Shown here piece by piece: positions 7,263 to 15,585 of a DNA stretch of 17,656 nt. The stretch comes from Candidatus Avoscillospira stercoripullorum (GTDB lineage Bacteria; Bacillota; Clostridia; Oscillospirales; Oscillospiraceae): positions 1-17,656 of the forward strand of contig DVGD01000290.1 in NCBI GenBank assembly GCA_018712905.1. The letters are read 5' to 3'. Position numbers and translations under genes: made by a program. Below the pieces are notes generated by a model. It was not told where the DNA came from. It did not search any database and saw only the letters and a list, made by a program, of their open reading frames with translations. Within the stretch, counting starts at the first letter, position 1; the number at the start of each line of letters is the position of its first letter.

Positions 7263-8330
7263 TTGTACCAGCTTTTGATTGTAGACGATGAAAAAACCAT
7301 TCGAATGGGTCTGGCCAGGGTGGTAAACTGGAGCGAATTGGGCTTTGAGGTGGCGGGTGTGGCCGAAAATGGTGAAGAGGCTCTGCGCATTGTCCAGGAA
7401 AAGCCCATCGACGTTCTCCTCACGGACATCCAGATGCCGGAGATGAATGGCCTTTCTCTGGCGCGGCAGGCGCTGGCATATCATAAGGAGATGAAGGTCG
7501 TCATCATCAGCGGCTACAGCAGCTTCGAATATGCCCAGCAGGGGATTGAGCTGCGCGTGGAGGGGTATATTTTAAAGCCCATCGACCTCCGGCAGATCAG
7601 CGAGGTGTTCACCCAGATCAAATCCCGCCTGGACACCGAGCGGCAGATTGCGGCTGTGCTCGGCGGCACGGCGCGCATTGAAAAAGCGGCCGCGGCGCGG
7701 ATGATTGCCGCCCTCGAGCACGACAAGGGCGACGGCATGGAAGCCGTGATCGGGGAACTTGCGGAGCAGCTTCGCCCCTTCCCGCCCGAGAGCGCGTGCA
7801 GTGCCTACCGGCGTGTGCTCAAGGCGGTGGCGGAACACTTCCAGTTCCCGCTGGGACGCTTTCGCCTGGAGCAGGAGGAGGCGCAGGCCATGGATTGTGA
7901 GCAGCTGGAGAAGGCCTTCCGGCAGGACATCGAATCGGGCATGCGGATTGCATTTAACCTGACCGATCAGACGGCCGCCGTGCTGTGCCACCGGGCACGG
8001 GAAGAGCTCCTGCGGGAATATCAGAAGACGTCCGTCTCCCTGCGGGAGATTGCCGCACGCCTCAATGTGAGCTATGGCTACCTCTCGAGCATCTTCACCA
8101 AGCAGTTTGGCATCTCCCTAAAGGGCTACCTCATCCAGGTGCGGATGGAAAAAGCCCTGGAGCTCCTGCTGAAACGGCGCTACAAGATCTATGAAATCGC
8201 GCTGATGGTGGGCTATACCAACACGCGGTATTTTTCCGATGCCTTTCGCAACTTCTATGGCGTGTCGCCGACCCAAAAACTCGAGACGCTGCACCAGATG
8301 CTGCCCGATCAGGAAGGCGGCGACACATGA
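7263..8330 (+). CDS. YesN-like response regulator (REC + AraC-type DNA-binding domain)
   Basis: Cytoplasmic DNA-binding regulator of the paired sensor kinase. The N-terminal receiver domain shows acidic Asp8/Asp9, phospho-acceptor Asp55 in TDIQMPEMNG, Ser83 in ISGYSS and Lys105 in ILKPID. A linker of about 120 residues leads to a C-terminal AraC double helix-turn-helix (about 250-350) with NVSYGYLSSIFTKQFG and GYTNTRYFSDAFRNFYG. Length is 355 residues. It uses a TTG start preceded by GGAGG at 9 bases. The TGA stop overlaps the kinase ATG (ATGA), so the two proteins are probably made in matched amounts. The likely target is the transporter operon starting at 10348. Confidence 0.92.
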   Translation: MYQLLIVDDEKTIRMGLARVVNWSELGFEVAGVAENGEEALRIVQEKPIDVLLTDIQMPEMNGLSLARQALAYHKEMKVVIISGYSSFEYAQQGIELRVEGYILKPIDLRQISEVFTQIKSRLDTERQIAAVLGGTARIEKAAAARMIAALEHDKGDGMEAVIGELAEQLRPFPPESACSAYRRVLKAVAEHFQFPLGRFRLEQEEAQAMDCEQLEKAFRQDIESGMRIAFNLTDQTAAVLCHRAREELLREYQKTSVSLREIAARLNVSYGYLSSIFTKQFGISLKGYLIQVRMEKALELLLKRRYKIYEIALMVGYTNTRYFSDAFRNFYGVSPTQKLETLHQMLPDQEGGDT

Positions 8331-10117
8331 AATCCATTCCGCTGCGCCATGTGTTCACCCAGGCGACCTACTTCGTGGTGCTCTTTTCCGCCATTTTTCT
8401 GTGCCTGGGGAGTTTTGTCCTGATGGCGGTGATTTCCAGGCAGAATCTCCATGCCAACCTGCTGGAGCTCGCCGAGCGGAAAAGCGAGAGCGTGGAGCGC
8501 ATCCTCACCAGCGCCTCCGAGACCGTGCGCAACATCGCCTATGACGAGGGATTGCAGCAGCTGCTCTCGCAGTACGTGTCGGAGGACGAGGAAGAGGAGC
8601 TGCTCAATAAGATCAAGGTCAACCGGGAGCTTCAAAATCAATCCCGCTTCTTCTCCCAGGCGGACAATATCATTGCCTATTCCCCCGACGGCGTCATCCT
8701 CGGCAATAAGTACGGCGTGGATTCCGTGATTTCCGACCATATTCCCCAGCTGCTGCAAATGGCAAAGGACAGCGGCAACATCCTCTGGATTCTTCCCTCG
8801 GAAGATTTTGCCGACCATGGCATCATGGACTGCATCATGCTCACGGAAATCCGGGCGTCGAGCACGGGGAACGGAGTGAAGCTCAACGACATTCTGGGCT
8901 ACCTGGTGGTGCAGTATAACTTCGGGGAGCTCGAGCTGGCGCTGGAGACGGAGCAGAGCGGCTACAATGCCCATCTCATCAGCATGGATGGCAGCGTGAT
9001 CTGCACCACAGGGCCGGCGGATCTCCCAGAAACGGTGAACCACTCGTCCCACATTTCGCTGGGCAAGGTGACAAGAGTCACATACCGAGGAGCTTGGTAC
9101 TATGTGGCGGCGCAAAAGATCAGCCTGCCGTCGGTGAGCTTCTACTGCATCTGCACGGCGCCGGTCATCAAAATCCTCGAGGATGTGTATGTTGCGCTTG
9201 TGGTGATTCTCCTAATGAGTGCGATGATTATGCTCTGCACGTATTTTGTCATTCGGCGACGGTCAGAGCGTATCTGCCGCACCTTCGACCAGATGAATCG
9301 CTCCTTTGAACTTATCGAGGAGGGGGAGCTGGATCTTGACACCTTCTCCCAGACTGGCGTGCTGGAAGTGGACGATCTCACCGAGCGGTTTAAGCATATG
9401 GCCAACCAGCTCGACCAGGTGATGTATGAGCTCTATGAATCGGAGCTGCACAAGCAGAGCCTCATTGCCGACCGGAAGGAGGCAGAGCTGACGGCAGTTC
9501 GGATGCAGATCAACCCGCACTTCCTCTATAACACCCTGGACACCATCAATTGGACGGCGCTGACCCATGGGGACTACGAGGTTTCGGAGATGGTGCTGAT
9601 GATGGCGCGGCTGCTGCGCTCCAATCTCTCCTTGTCCTCGGTCAATCCCACGGTTCGCATGGAGCTGGAGCGGGTGGAGCTCTTTGTGCAGCTGGAGCAA
9701 AAGCGCTTCGGCGAGCAGCTTCGCTATGAAGCCTGGGCTGACGAGTGCCTGCTGGATGCAGCCATGCCGGGGATGATGCTTCAGATCCTGGTGGAGAATG
9801 CCATCAACCATGGCTTCGACCGGCGGGCAGGGCAAGGACTGATCCGGGTGCGGGTGGAGCAGGACGGGGAGCAGATCGTGGCAACCGTTTCAGACGATGG
9901 CAAGGGCATGCCGCCCGAGGTGGCGGCCGAGCTGCGCCAGGCCTGGGAAAATGCCCAGGAGGACACCATTCACGCCATGCAGCCGTCGTCGCATATCGGC
10001 CTGCGCAATATCATGAAGCGGCTTCGCCTGCTCTATGGAACCCATGGGGGATTTTCCTTTGAGACAGGGCAGGAGGGAACAACCATTCGCATATCTTATC
10101 CCAAGCAATCCTCTTGA
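8327..10117 (+). CDS. YesM-like sensor histidine kinase
   Basis: Membrane sensor of the two-component pair. It has a short cytoplasmic N-terminus, TM1 at about 14-36, a large extracellular sensor region of about 250 residues, TM2 at about 289-309, then a HAMP-like linker and a coiled region. The kinase core is the His_kinase/HATPase type: phospho-acceptor His398 in QINPHFLYNTLD, N-box VENAINHG (489-496) and G1 box DDGKGMP (from Asp523). HIGLRNIMKRLRLLYG follows near the C-terminus. At 596 residues it is a normal length for YesM-type kinases. In related loci these sense extracellular sugars; the ligand here is unknown. Overlaps the regulator gene by 4 bases. Confidence 0.93.
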   Translation: MKSIPLRHVFTQATYFVVLFSAIFLCLGSFVLMAVISRQNLHANLLELAERKSESVERILTSASETVRNIAYDEGLQQLLSQYVSEDEEEELLNKIKVNRELQNQSRFFSQADNIIAYSPDGVILGNKYGVDSVISDHIPQLLQMAKDSGNILWILPSEDFADHGIMDCIMLTEIRASSTGNGVKLNDILGYLVVQYNFGELELALETEQSGYNAHLISMDGSVICTTGPADLPETVNHSSHISLGKVTRVTYRGAWYYVAAQKISLPSVSFYCICTAPVIKILEDVYVALVVILLMSAMIMLCTYFVIRRRSERICRTFDQMNRSFELIEEGELDLDTFSQTGVLEVDDLTERFKHMANQLDQVMYELYESELHKQSLIADRKEAELTAVRMQINPHFLYNTLDTINWTALTHGDYEVSEMVLMMARLLRSNLSLSSVNPTVRMELERVELFVQLEQKRFGEQLRYEAWADECLLDAAMPGMMLQILVENAINHGFDRRAGQGLIRVRVEQDGEQIVATVSDDGKGMPPEVAAELRQAWENAQEDTIHAMQPSSHIGLRNIMKRLRLLYGTHGGFSFETGQEGTTIRISYPKQSS

Positions 10118-10131
10118 ACAGAGATTTCCCG

Positions 10132-10188
10132 CAGGACAAGTATCTGTAGGTTCATTTCAGAACGGTTCAGGTGCTTGTCCTGTTTTTT
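10132..10188 (+). terminator. Terminator between sensory and transport operons
   Basis: A perfect 9-bp stem CAGGACAAG / CTTGTCCTG followed at once by six T residues. The 33-base loop is unusually long but can fold further (GTTC / GAAC). It begins 14 bases after the kinase stop. It should end the sensory operon and leave the transporter genes under their own promoter; partial read-through or attenuation is possible. Confidence 0.7.
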
Positions 10189-10207
10189 CGCTGTCTCCAG
10201 AAATGCG

Positions 10208-10237
10208 TGAAAAAACTAGGATAAATATGAAAAAAAC
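10208..10237 (+). promoter_or_regulatory. Direct-repeat operator candidate for the YesN-like regulator
   Basis: TGAAAAAAC (from 10208) and TGAAAAAAAC (from 10228) are direct repeats 20 bases apart, two helical turns, ending 4 bases before the -35 box. This is the spacing and position expected of an AraC-type activator with two DNA-binding units. A-rich sequence makes chance repeats possible. Confidence 0.4.
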
Positions 10238-10241
10238 CACA

Positions 10242-10271
10242 TTGAAACAGGAAAGAACGTCGAATTATAAT
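10242..10271 (+). promoter_or_regulatory. Predicted promoter of the transporter operon
   Basis: TTGAAA (10242-10247), an 18-base spacer and a perfect TATAAT (10266-10271), in an A+T-rich stretch that contrasts with the surrounding G+C-rich genes. The predicted leader is about 70 bases before the lipoprotein ATG. Confidence 0.65.
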
Positions 10272-10347
10272 AGAATTAGCGATAATGAACAGGAGAGGAT
10301 CAATTTTTTGTCGCAGAACTAGTCTAAATTACTAAGGAGGAGAAACC

Positions 10348-11682
10348 ATGAAACGAATGATTAGCTTACTTCTTGCCTTGGCAATGTTAGGATCCATGCT
10401 GGCAGGCTGTAGCGGAAACAAGACTGCGGATTCCACCACCACCGGGGATCAGCAGACCCAGACGCAGGACGAGAACCAGTCCGGCAGCGAACCGGTTACC
10501 ATCCGCTACTATGACTGGGATCTGGTGGATCAGTCCGTAATCGACAAGTTCATGGAGGAAAACACCGATATCATCGTGGAAGTCTATGACGTGTCTGCCA
10601 ACAGCGACCGCGCCACTCAGCTGGACATCCTGGCCATGAGCGGCGAAATCGACGTGATGCCCCAGGCCGACGGCGACCAGTTCGTCCGCTTTGAAGAGGG
10701 CATGATGGCCAACCTGGACGAGCTCATTGAAAAGTACGAAATCGACATGGAAACGTCCTTTGGCGATTACACCAGCTGGGTGCAGTATAACGGCAGCTAC
10801 TATGGCATTCCCTACCGCACCTCCCGCACGGCGCTCTTCTACAACAAGGATATCTTCGACGCCGCTGGTGTGGAATATCCCACCGATACCTGGACCAACG
10901 AGGACTATATGGAAGCTGCCCGCGCCATTTCCGCATGGGGCAAGGACAACGGCGGCGTCTATGGCACCTATTCCCACACCTACGGCAATGAGTGGGCCAT
11001 CATGGCGGCGCAGGCCGGCGAGTGGTACACCGAGGACGGCCTTTGCAACATCCGCGACGATGCCTGGGTTCGGGCACTGGAACTGCGCAATGAGATGGAC
11101 GCAGAGGGTCTCCAGATGCCTTACAGCGAGATCAAGGCTTCCGGCACTGTCATCAACAGCTCCTTCCTGGGCTCCAAAGAGGGCATGACCATGGCTGGCA
11201 GCTGGCTGGTGCGCGATATGAAGAAGACCGATCAGTTCCCCTTTGACTTCGAAGTCGGCGTGGCGCCTGTGCCCCGCTGGGACGACAGCGTCGAGGGCGT
11301 CCGCGGCAACTACTCCGTTTCCGCCCTCTGCATCCCCGAGACCTCCAAGAACAAAGAGGCTGCCTTCCGCTTCATCATGTACCTGGAGATGGAGAACGCC
11401 CAGGCCATTGCTGCCACCGGCAACGTGCCCTGCTACATCCCTGCCTATAGCGATGCGCTGATCCAGACCTTCGTGGAAGGCTCTCCTCTGACTGTGGAGC
11501 AGGCCTCCTACTTCTTCGACTCCGACGTGGAGCTCACCACCAACAAGATTACCGGCCCCAAGGGCGGCAACTACATGTCCATCATCAACGAGGAAGTGCA
11601 GCCCTACTTCTTCGGAGAGACCGACCTGGAGACGGTGCTTTCCAACATTGAAAGCCGCGTGAATGAAGTCCTCGCAGAGTAA
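10348..11682 (+). CDS. Extracellular sugar-binding lipoprotein of a CUT1 ABC transporter
   Basis: Captures the substrate outside the cell and delivers it to the permeases. The 444-residue protein has a lipoprotein signal peptide (MKRMISLLLALAMLGSMLAGC) with lipobox LAGC and predicted lipidated Cys21. A Ser/Thr/Gln/Asp-rich linker and a solute-binding domain of family 1 type follow, with aromatic-rich segments (YYGIPYRTSRTALFYNKDIFD; GVYGTYSHTYG) usual in sugar-binding pockets. AGGAGG lies 7 bases before the ATG. It is the first gene of the operon and equivalent in position to Bacillus YesO. The ligand cannot be read from sequence; a glucuronide or uronic oligosaccharide is inferred from context. 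Confidence 0.9.
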   Translation: MKRMISLLLALAMLGSMLAGCSGNKTADSTTTGDQQTQTQDENQSGSEPVTIRYYDWDLVDQSVIDKFMEENTDIIVEVYDVSANSDRATQLDILAMSGEIDVMPQADGDQFVRFEEGMMANLDELIEKYEIDMETSFGDYTSWVQYNGSYYGIPYRTSRTALFYNKDIFDAAGVEYPTDTWTNEDYMEAARAISAWGKDNGGVYGTYSHTYGNEWAIMAAQAGEWYTEDGLCNIRDDAWVRALELRNEMDAEGLQMPYSEIKASGTVINSSFLGSKEGMTMAGSWLVRDMKKTDQFPFDFEVGVAPVPRWDDSVEGVRGNYSVSALCIPETSKNKEAAFRFIMYLEMENAQAIAATGNVPCYIPAYSDALIQTFVEGSPLTVEQASYFFDSDVELTTNKITGPKGGNYMSIINEEVQPYFFGETDLETVLSNIESRVNEVLAE

Positions 11683-11704
11683 GCTGCATGATGGAACCTC
11701 CCAG

Positions 11705-11735
11705 AGGACGCGGAAGCCGATGGCTTCCGCGTCCT
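11705..11735 (+). promoter_or_regulatory. Intra-operon hairpin after the binding-protein gene
   Basis: A perfect 14-bp stem, AGGACGCGGAAGCC, a three-base GAT loop and its reverse complement, in the 102-base gap between binding protein and permease. There is no T-tract, so it is not a standard terminator. Such hairpins often protect the upstream message, giving more binding protein than permease. Confidence 0.65.
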
Positions 11736-11784
11736 TCCGGGAAAGACCTGTGCAAGCTGCGCTTCCAACTGAAAAGAGGTAGCC

Positions 11785-12720
11785 ATGAGTGTAAAACAAA
11801 GAACGGAGACGCTGGCACGGCCAGTCCGGCGTTCCGTGAGAACGCTCCGAGAAGAGCGAGCCGCCTACGCATTCCTGCTTCCCAGCATCATCGGCACGGC
11901 CGCCTTTGTGCTGCTGCCCATCCTGATGTCCCTCATACTCGGCTTTACCAGCTGGAACCCGGTGAAAAGCATCTCCGAAATCCAGTTCAGCGGCCTTGAG
12001 AACTTCAAAACGATGCTGGGCGATGAGCGGGTGAAGGCCGCCATTGTCAATAACATCAAATATACAATTACCTATGTACCTATCACCATCATCCTGGCAA
12101 CGATTTTTGCTGCACTGCTCAACAAGCTGGTCTACGGCAAGGTTCCTCTGCGGATGATGATTTTTATGCCCTATATCTGCTCGCTGGTGTCGGTGGCGGT
12201 GGTTTGGACAGTCCTTTTCTACCCCACAGAGGCAGGCCCCGTCAATGCCATCCTCCACAATGTTTTCGGCGTTGAAGATGTGCCCAAGTGGTTCACCAGC
12301 TCCAAGTATGCCATGGCGGGCATCATCGCCATGTCCATCTGGCACGATGTGGGCTACTATACCATTATCATTCTTGCAAATATGCAGGGACTGAGCCAGG
12401 ATGTCTACGAAGCGGCGTCCATCGACGGCGCAAGCCGCTTCCAGAGCTTTACCCGCGTCACAGTCCCCATGCTCAAGCCGACTCTGTTCTTCTGCGTGAC
12501 GCTGGCTACGATCAACTCCTTCAAGGTGTTTGACCAGATCAACATTATCACAGAGGGCGGCCCCCGCTTTGCCACGACTGTCCTGGTGCAGGCGATCTAC
12601 TACTATGCCTTTAAGGAATTCAAATTTGGCTATGCTTCGGCCATCGCGGTTGTTCTGTTTGTCCTGGTCTTCGCAGTGACGCTGATCCTGCAGAAGATCG
12701 AAAAGAAGTTCAGCGATTAG
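11785..12720 (+). CDS. CUT1 ABC transporter permease 1 (YesP/UgpA-like)
   Basis: One of two membrane subunits forming the sugar channel. The 311-residue protein has a basic N-terminal tail, a first membrane segment (AYAFLLPSIIGTAAFVLLPI) and further segments to the C-terminus. The cytoplasmic EAA loop (YEAASIDGASRFQSFTRVTVP, Glu209 to Gly215) contacts the ATPase. The SFKVFDQINIITEGGP block is typical of this permease class. The ribosome-binding site is weaker than its neighbours (AAGAGG, 5 bases before ATG) and lies behind the intergenic hairpin, consistent with lower expression than the binding protein. Confidence 0.92.
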   Translation: MSVKQRTETLARPVRRSVRTLREERAAYAFLLPSIIGTAAFVLLPILMSLILGFTSWNPVKSISEIQFSGLENFKTMLGDERVKAAIVNNIKYTITYVPITIILATIFAALLNKLVYGKVPLRMMIFMPYICSLVSVAVVWTVLFYPTEAGPVNAILHNVFGVEDVPKWFTSSKYAMAGIIAMSIWHDVGYYTIIILANMQGLSQDVYEAASIDGASRFQSFTRVTVPMLKPTLFFCVTLATINSFKVFDQINIITEGGPRFATTVLVQAIYYYAFKEFKFGYASAIAVVLFVLVFAVTLILQKIEKKFSD

Positions 12721-12731
12721 GAGGGAACGCC

Positions 12732-13565
12732 ATGATGAACACAGCCAAGACAAAAGCCCTGCGATTGCTCGCGACGGTGCTGATCGGCATATTTGCCATC
12801 GCCTGCATCTTTCCCTTTATATGGATGCTTTCCACCTCATTCAAGTACGAGATTGACGTAATGGAGTTTCCCATCCGTCTGATTCCGAAGAATTGGAACT
12901 TTCAAAACTATGTCAACGTGGTCAAGAACAGCAACTTCCCCATTTACTACTGGAACACCATCAAGGTGACCGTCATCTCCGTTGTGGGTCAGCTGCTGAT
13001 TTCCAGCATGGCCGCTTATGCCTTTGGACGCCTCAAATTCCGCGGCAAGGCGCTGCTCTACTCGGTGTATCTGGCTACGATGATGATTCCGGCCACGGTC
13101 ATCATCCTGCCCAAATATCTCTACTTCTCCCAGCTGGGTCTCACCAACACCCATTGGTCGCTGATCCTGCCCAGCTTTTTCTCGGTGTTCGGCGTGCTTC
13201 TTCTGAGAAACGCCTTTGCAGAGATCCCCATGGAGCTCTCCGAGGCGGCTTTCCTGGACGGCGCGTCCCACTTCTGGATCTATTCCCGGGTGATTATGCC
13301 CCTCAATAAGCCCACGCTGATGACGCTGGTGCTCATTGCCTTTACCTGGTCGTGGAACGACTATATGAACCCGCTGATCTTCCTCAGCGAGGACAAGCTC
13401 CTCACCATCACTGTGGGTCTTCAGAAGTTTGCCGATGAATCTTCCAACAACTATGCGCTCATCATGGCGGGAGCAAGCCTGGCGCTGATTCCCATTATCC
13501 TCGTATTCCTGATGGCGCAGCGGTACTTTATTGAAAGCTTTACGCATGCAGGTGTGAAGGGATAA
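12732..13565 (+). CDS. CUT1 ABC transporter permease 2 (YesQ/UgpE-like)
   Basis: Second membrane subunit of the importer, 277 residues. It starts with a membrane segment around 14-32 (VLIGIFAIACIFPFIWML) and the STSFK motif. The EAA loop SEAAFLDGASHFWIYSRVIMP (Glu171 to Gly177) is intact, and WSWNDYMNPLIFL is typical of the second permease in CUT1 systems. AGGAGG overlaps the stop of the preceding gene and lies 7 bases before ATG. No ATP-binding subunit is present in the operon, so a shared MsmK-type ATPase encoded elsewhere is presumed. Confidence 0.93.
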   Translation: MMNTAKTKALRLLATVLIGIFAIACIFPFIWMLSTSFKYEIDVMEFPIRLIPKNWNFQNYVNVVKNSNFPIYYWNTIKVTVISVVGQLLISSMAAYAFGRLKFRGKALLYSVYLATMMIPATVIILPKYLYFSQLGLTNTHWSLILPSFFSVFGVLLLRNAFAEIPMELSEAAFLDGASHFWIYSRVIMPLNKPTLMTLVLIAFTWSWNDYMNPLIFLSEDKLLTITVGLQKFADESSNNYALIMAGASLALIPIILVFLMAQRYFIESFTHAGVKG

Positions 13566-13567
13566 CC

Positions 13568-14443
13568 ATGAAAATTTCCGGTTTTACAGACGAGATCTGC
13601 GACAGCTTTGAAGGCCAGCTCCAGGCTGCGCAGTCCCTTGGCATGGAGTATATTTCGCTCAGGAGCGCCGATGGCGTGAATGTTGGAGCGCTGACCATGC
13701 CCACCATTGTCCAGAAGATCAAGCCGCTGCTGGAGGCCTATGGAATTGGTGTTTCCTCCATCGGCTCCCCCCTGGGAAAAGTAGCCCTCGGCGATGAGAC
13801 GGCCTTTGACGAGCAGCTTGCCATGGCTGCGCGCCTGCGGGATATCGCGCTGGCGCTGGGGTGCCGCTACATCCGGCTGTTCAGCTTCTACCTGCCGGAG
13901 GGAACGGAGGCTGCGGCATGGAGCCAGGAGGTGGAGCGCCGCCTTGGTCAGCTGCTGGCCGTTTTTGCAGGCAGCGGCGTCACACCTCTTTTGGAAAATG
14001 AAAAGGAACTCTACGGCGACACGCCCGACCGGTGCGAGGCGCTCCTGCGCGCCTTTGCCGGCCAGGGACTGGGTTTGATTTTCGACCCGGCGAATTTTGT
14101 TCAGGTCGGCGTGGATCCCCTGGAGGCGTTTCACCGGCTCAAGCCCTGGATCCGCTATGTCCATATCAAGGATGCAGACCGGGAAAGCGGCATCAACGTG
14201 CTCTGCGGCACCGGCGGCGGCCGCCTGCCCGAACTTCTCCAGGAACTCCGGGCGGAGGGATATGACGGCTTCCTCACCCTGGAACCCCATCTTGTGGAAT
14301 TCAGTGCCCTATCCCAGCTGGAGCAGAATGGCGGGCAGTACCTCAATACGGGCGAGACCATGTCGCCGCTGATGGCGTTTTCGCGGCAGCTGGAAGCCGT
14401 CAAGCAGCTTTGGAAACAAGGAAAACAGGAGGTCAGATCATAA
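13568..14443 (+). CDS. TIM-barrel sugar isomerase/epimerase (AP endonuclease 2 / COG1082 type), first copy
   Basis: Predicted metal-dependent cytoplasmic sugar enzyme of 291 residues. The metal quartet typical of the D-tagatose 3-epimerase-like barrel is visible: Glu143 (LENEKEL), Asp173 (FDPANF), His199 (VHIKDAD) and Glu239 (LEPH). Arg205 follows His199 at the spacing of the substrate-binding Arg in ketose 3-epimerases. The start lies 2 bases after the permease stop with AAGGG just upstream, so it is translated with the transporter. Possible reactions are isomerisation, epimerisation, or elimination on a 3-keto glycoside. It overlaps the next start by one base (TAATG). Confidence 0.85.
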   Translation: MKISGFTDEICDSFEGQLQAAQSLGMEYISLRSADGVNVGALTMPTIVQKIKPLLEAYGIGVSSIGSPLGKVALGDETAFDEQLAMAARLRDIALALGCRYIRLFSFYLPEGTEAAAWSQEVERRLGQLLAVFAGSGVTPLLENEKELYGDTPDRCEALLRAFAGQGLGLIFDPANFVQVGVDPLEAFHRLKPWIRYVHIKDADRESGINVLCGTGGGRLPELLQELRAEGYDGFLTLEPHLVEFSALSQLEQNGGQYLNTGETMSPLMAFSRQLEAVKQLWKQGKQEVRS

Positions 14444-15585
14444 TGGTATCATTCGGTATTATTGGCATCGGCAATATGGGCAGCAGCTACTGCAGATGGC
14501 TCCAAGCGGGAGAGGTTCCCGGCGGCCGTCTGGCGGCTGTCTGCGATATCAACCCCGACCGCCTGTCCTGGGCGAAGGAGAACTTCCCCGATGTGAAGTG
14601 CTTTGAGAATGTGGACGACATGCTCGCGGGCGATTTGGTGGACGCGGTGATGGTTGTCACGCCCCACTACTTCCACCCGCCCCTTGCCATCAAGGCGCTG
14701 CAGGCCGGCAAGCATGTCCTGGTGGACAAGCCCGCCGGCGTCTATGCCAGGCAGATCGAGGAGATGAACCGCGAGGCGGCGGCGCATCCCCAGCAGAAGT
14801 TTGCCATGATGTTCAACCAGCGCACCAACCCGCTCTACCGCCGCGTCAAGGAGATCATCGACAACGGCGAGATCGGCCAGCTGCGCAAGGTCAGCTGGAT
14901 CATCACCAACTGGTGGCGTCCCCAGAAGTACTATGATTCGAGCAAGTGGCGCGCCACCTGGGAAGGCGAGGGCGGCGGCGTGCTGGTCAACCAGGCGCCC
15001 CACCAGCTGGATCTGCTGCAGTGGCTCTGCGGCCAGCCCACCAAGGTGCGCGGCTTCCTCCAATATGGCTCCCACCGCAAGATCACCGTGGAGGATGATG
15101 TCACAGCCTATCTCGAGTATGCCAACGGAGCCAATGGCATCTTCGTAACCGCAACCCACAATGCCATCGGCACCGACCGGCTGGATATCGAGGGCAACAA
15201 GGGCAAGATCGTGGTGGAAAATAGCTGCACCGCCGTGGTCAAGCGGATGAACAAGACGGAAGAGGAATACAATGAGGCGCTGGACTTCCGCCAGGCCTTG
15301 GCGCTGACCCAGGGAAAATCCGATGAGCAGATGTACACCGAGGAGACCTTCTCCTTCGAGGAGCACTGGGACATCCAGCATATGGATGTGATGCGCAACT
15401 TTGTCGACGCCATTGAGAATGGCGCGCCTCTCATCGCCCCCGGCAGCGAAGGCATTCGTGCCGTGCAGCTGTCCAACGGCATGCACCTGTCCAGCTGGCT
15501 GGACAAAACGGTGTCCCTTCCGGTGGATGAGAATTTGTTCTATGAAGAGCTTCAAAAGCGAATTCAGGAGGAGCGGCAGAAATGA
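14443..15585 (+). CDS. Gfo/Idh/MocA-family oxidoreductase, first copy
   Basis: Predicted NAD(P)-dependent sugar dehydrogenase of 380 residues. The N-terminal Rossmann domain has the dinucleotide loop GIGNMG (Gly8 to Gly13) and the family DKP motif with catalytic Lys96. The C-terminal domain carries GGGVLVNQAPHQLDLL with His187 and Asp190, where many relatives have D-x-G-x-H-x-x-D. An in-frame ATG at 14410 was rejected because AGGAGG lies 10 bases before the ATG at 14443, which overlaps the previous stop by one base. Family members oxidise or reduce sugars, often at C3 of a glycoside or of inositol. The exact substrate is unknown. Confidence 0.88.
   Translation: MVSFGIIGIGNMGSSYCRWLQAGEVPGGRLAAVCDINPDRLSWAKENFPDVKCFENVDDMLAGDLVDAVMVVTPHYFHPPLAIKALQAGKHVLVDKPAGVYARQIEEMNREAAAHPQQKFAMMFNQRTNPLYRRVKEIIDNGEIGQLRKVSWIITNWWRPQKYYDSSKWRATWEGEGGGVLVNQAPHQLDLLQWLCGQPTKVRGFLQYGSHRKITVEDDVTAYLEYANGANGIFVTATHNAIGTDRLDIEGNKGKIVVENSCTAVVKRMNKTEEEYNEALDFRQALALTQGKSDEQMYTEETFSFEEHWDIQHMDVMRNFVDAIENGAPLIAPGSEGIRAVQLSNGMHLSSWLDKTVSLPVDENLFYEELQKRIQEERQK

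Noticed and set aside
10285..10335. 16-codon leader ORF (ATG at 10285, TAA overlapping the next ribosome-binding site) before the binding-protein gene
   Set aside because: It has no ribosome-binding site and would start about 7 bases from the predicted transcript start; no regulatory codon run is visible. Chance is the simplest explanation.
10387..12753. 788-codon open frame on the minus strand across the binding-protein and permease genes
   Set aside because: It is antisense to two well-recognised genes, has no recognisable domains, and arises from high G+C codon usage. Similar long antisense frames lie over kdgK, uxuA and the first Gfo/Idh/MocA gene.
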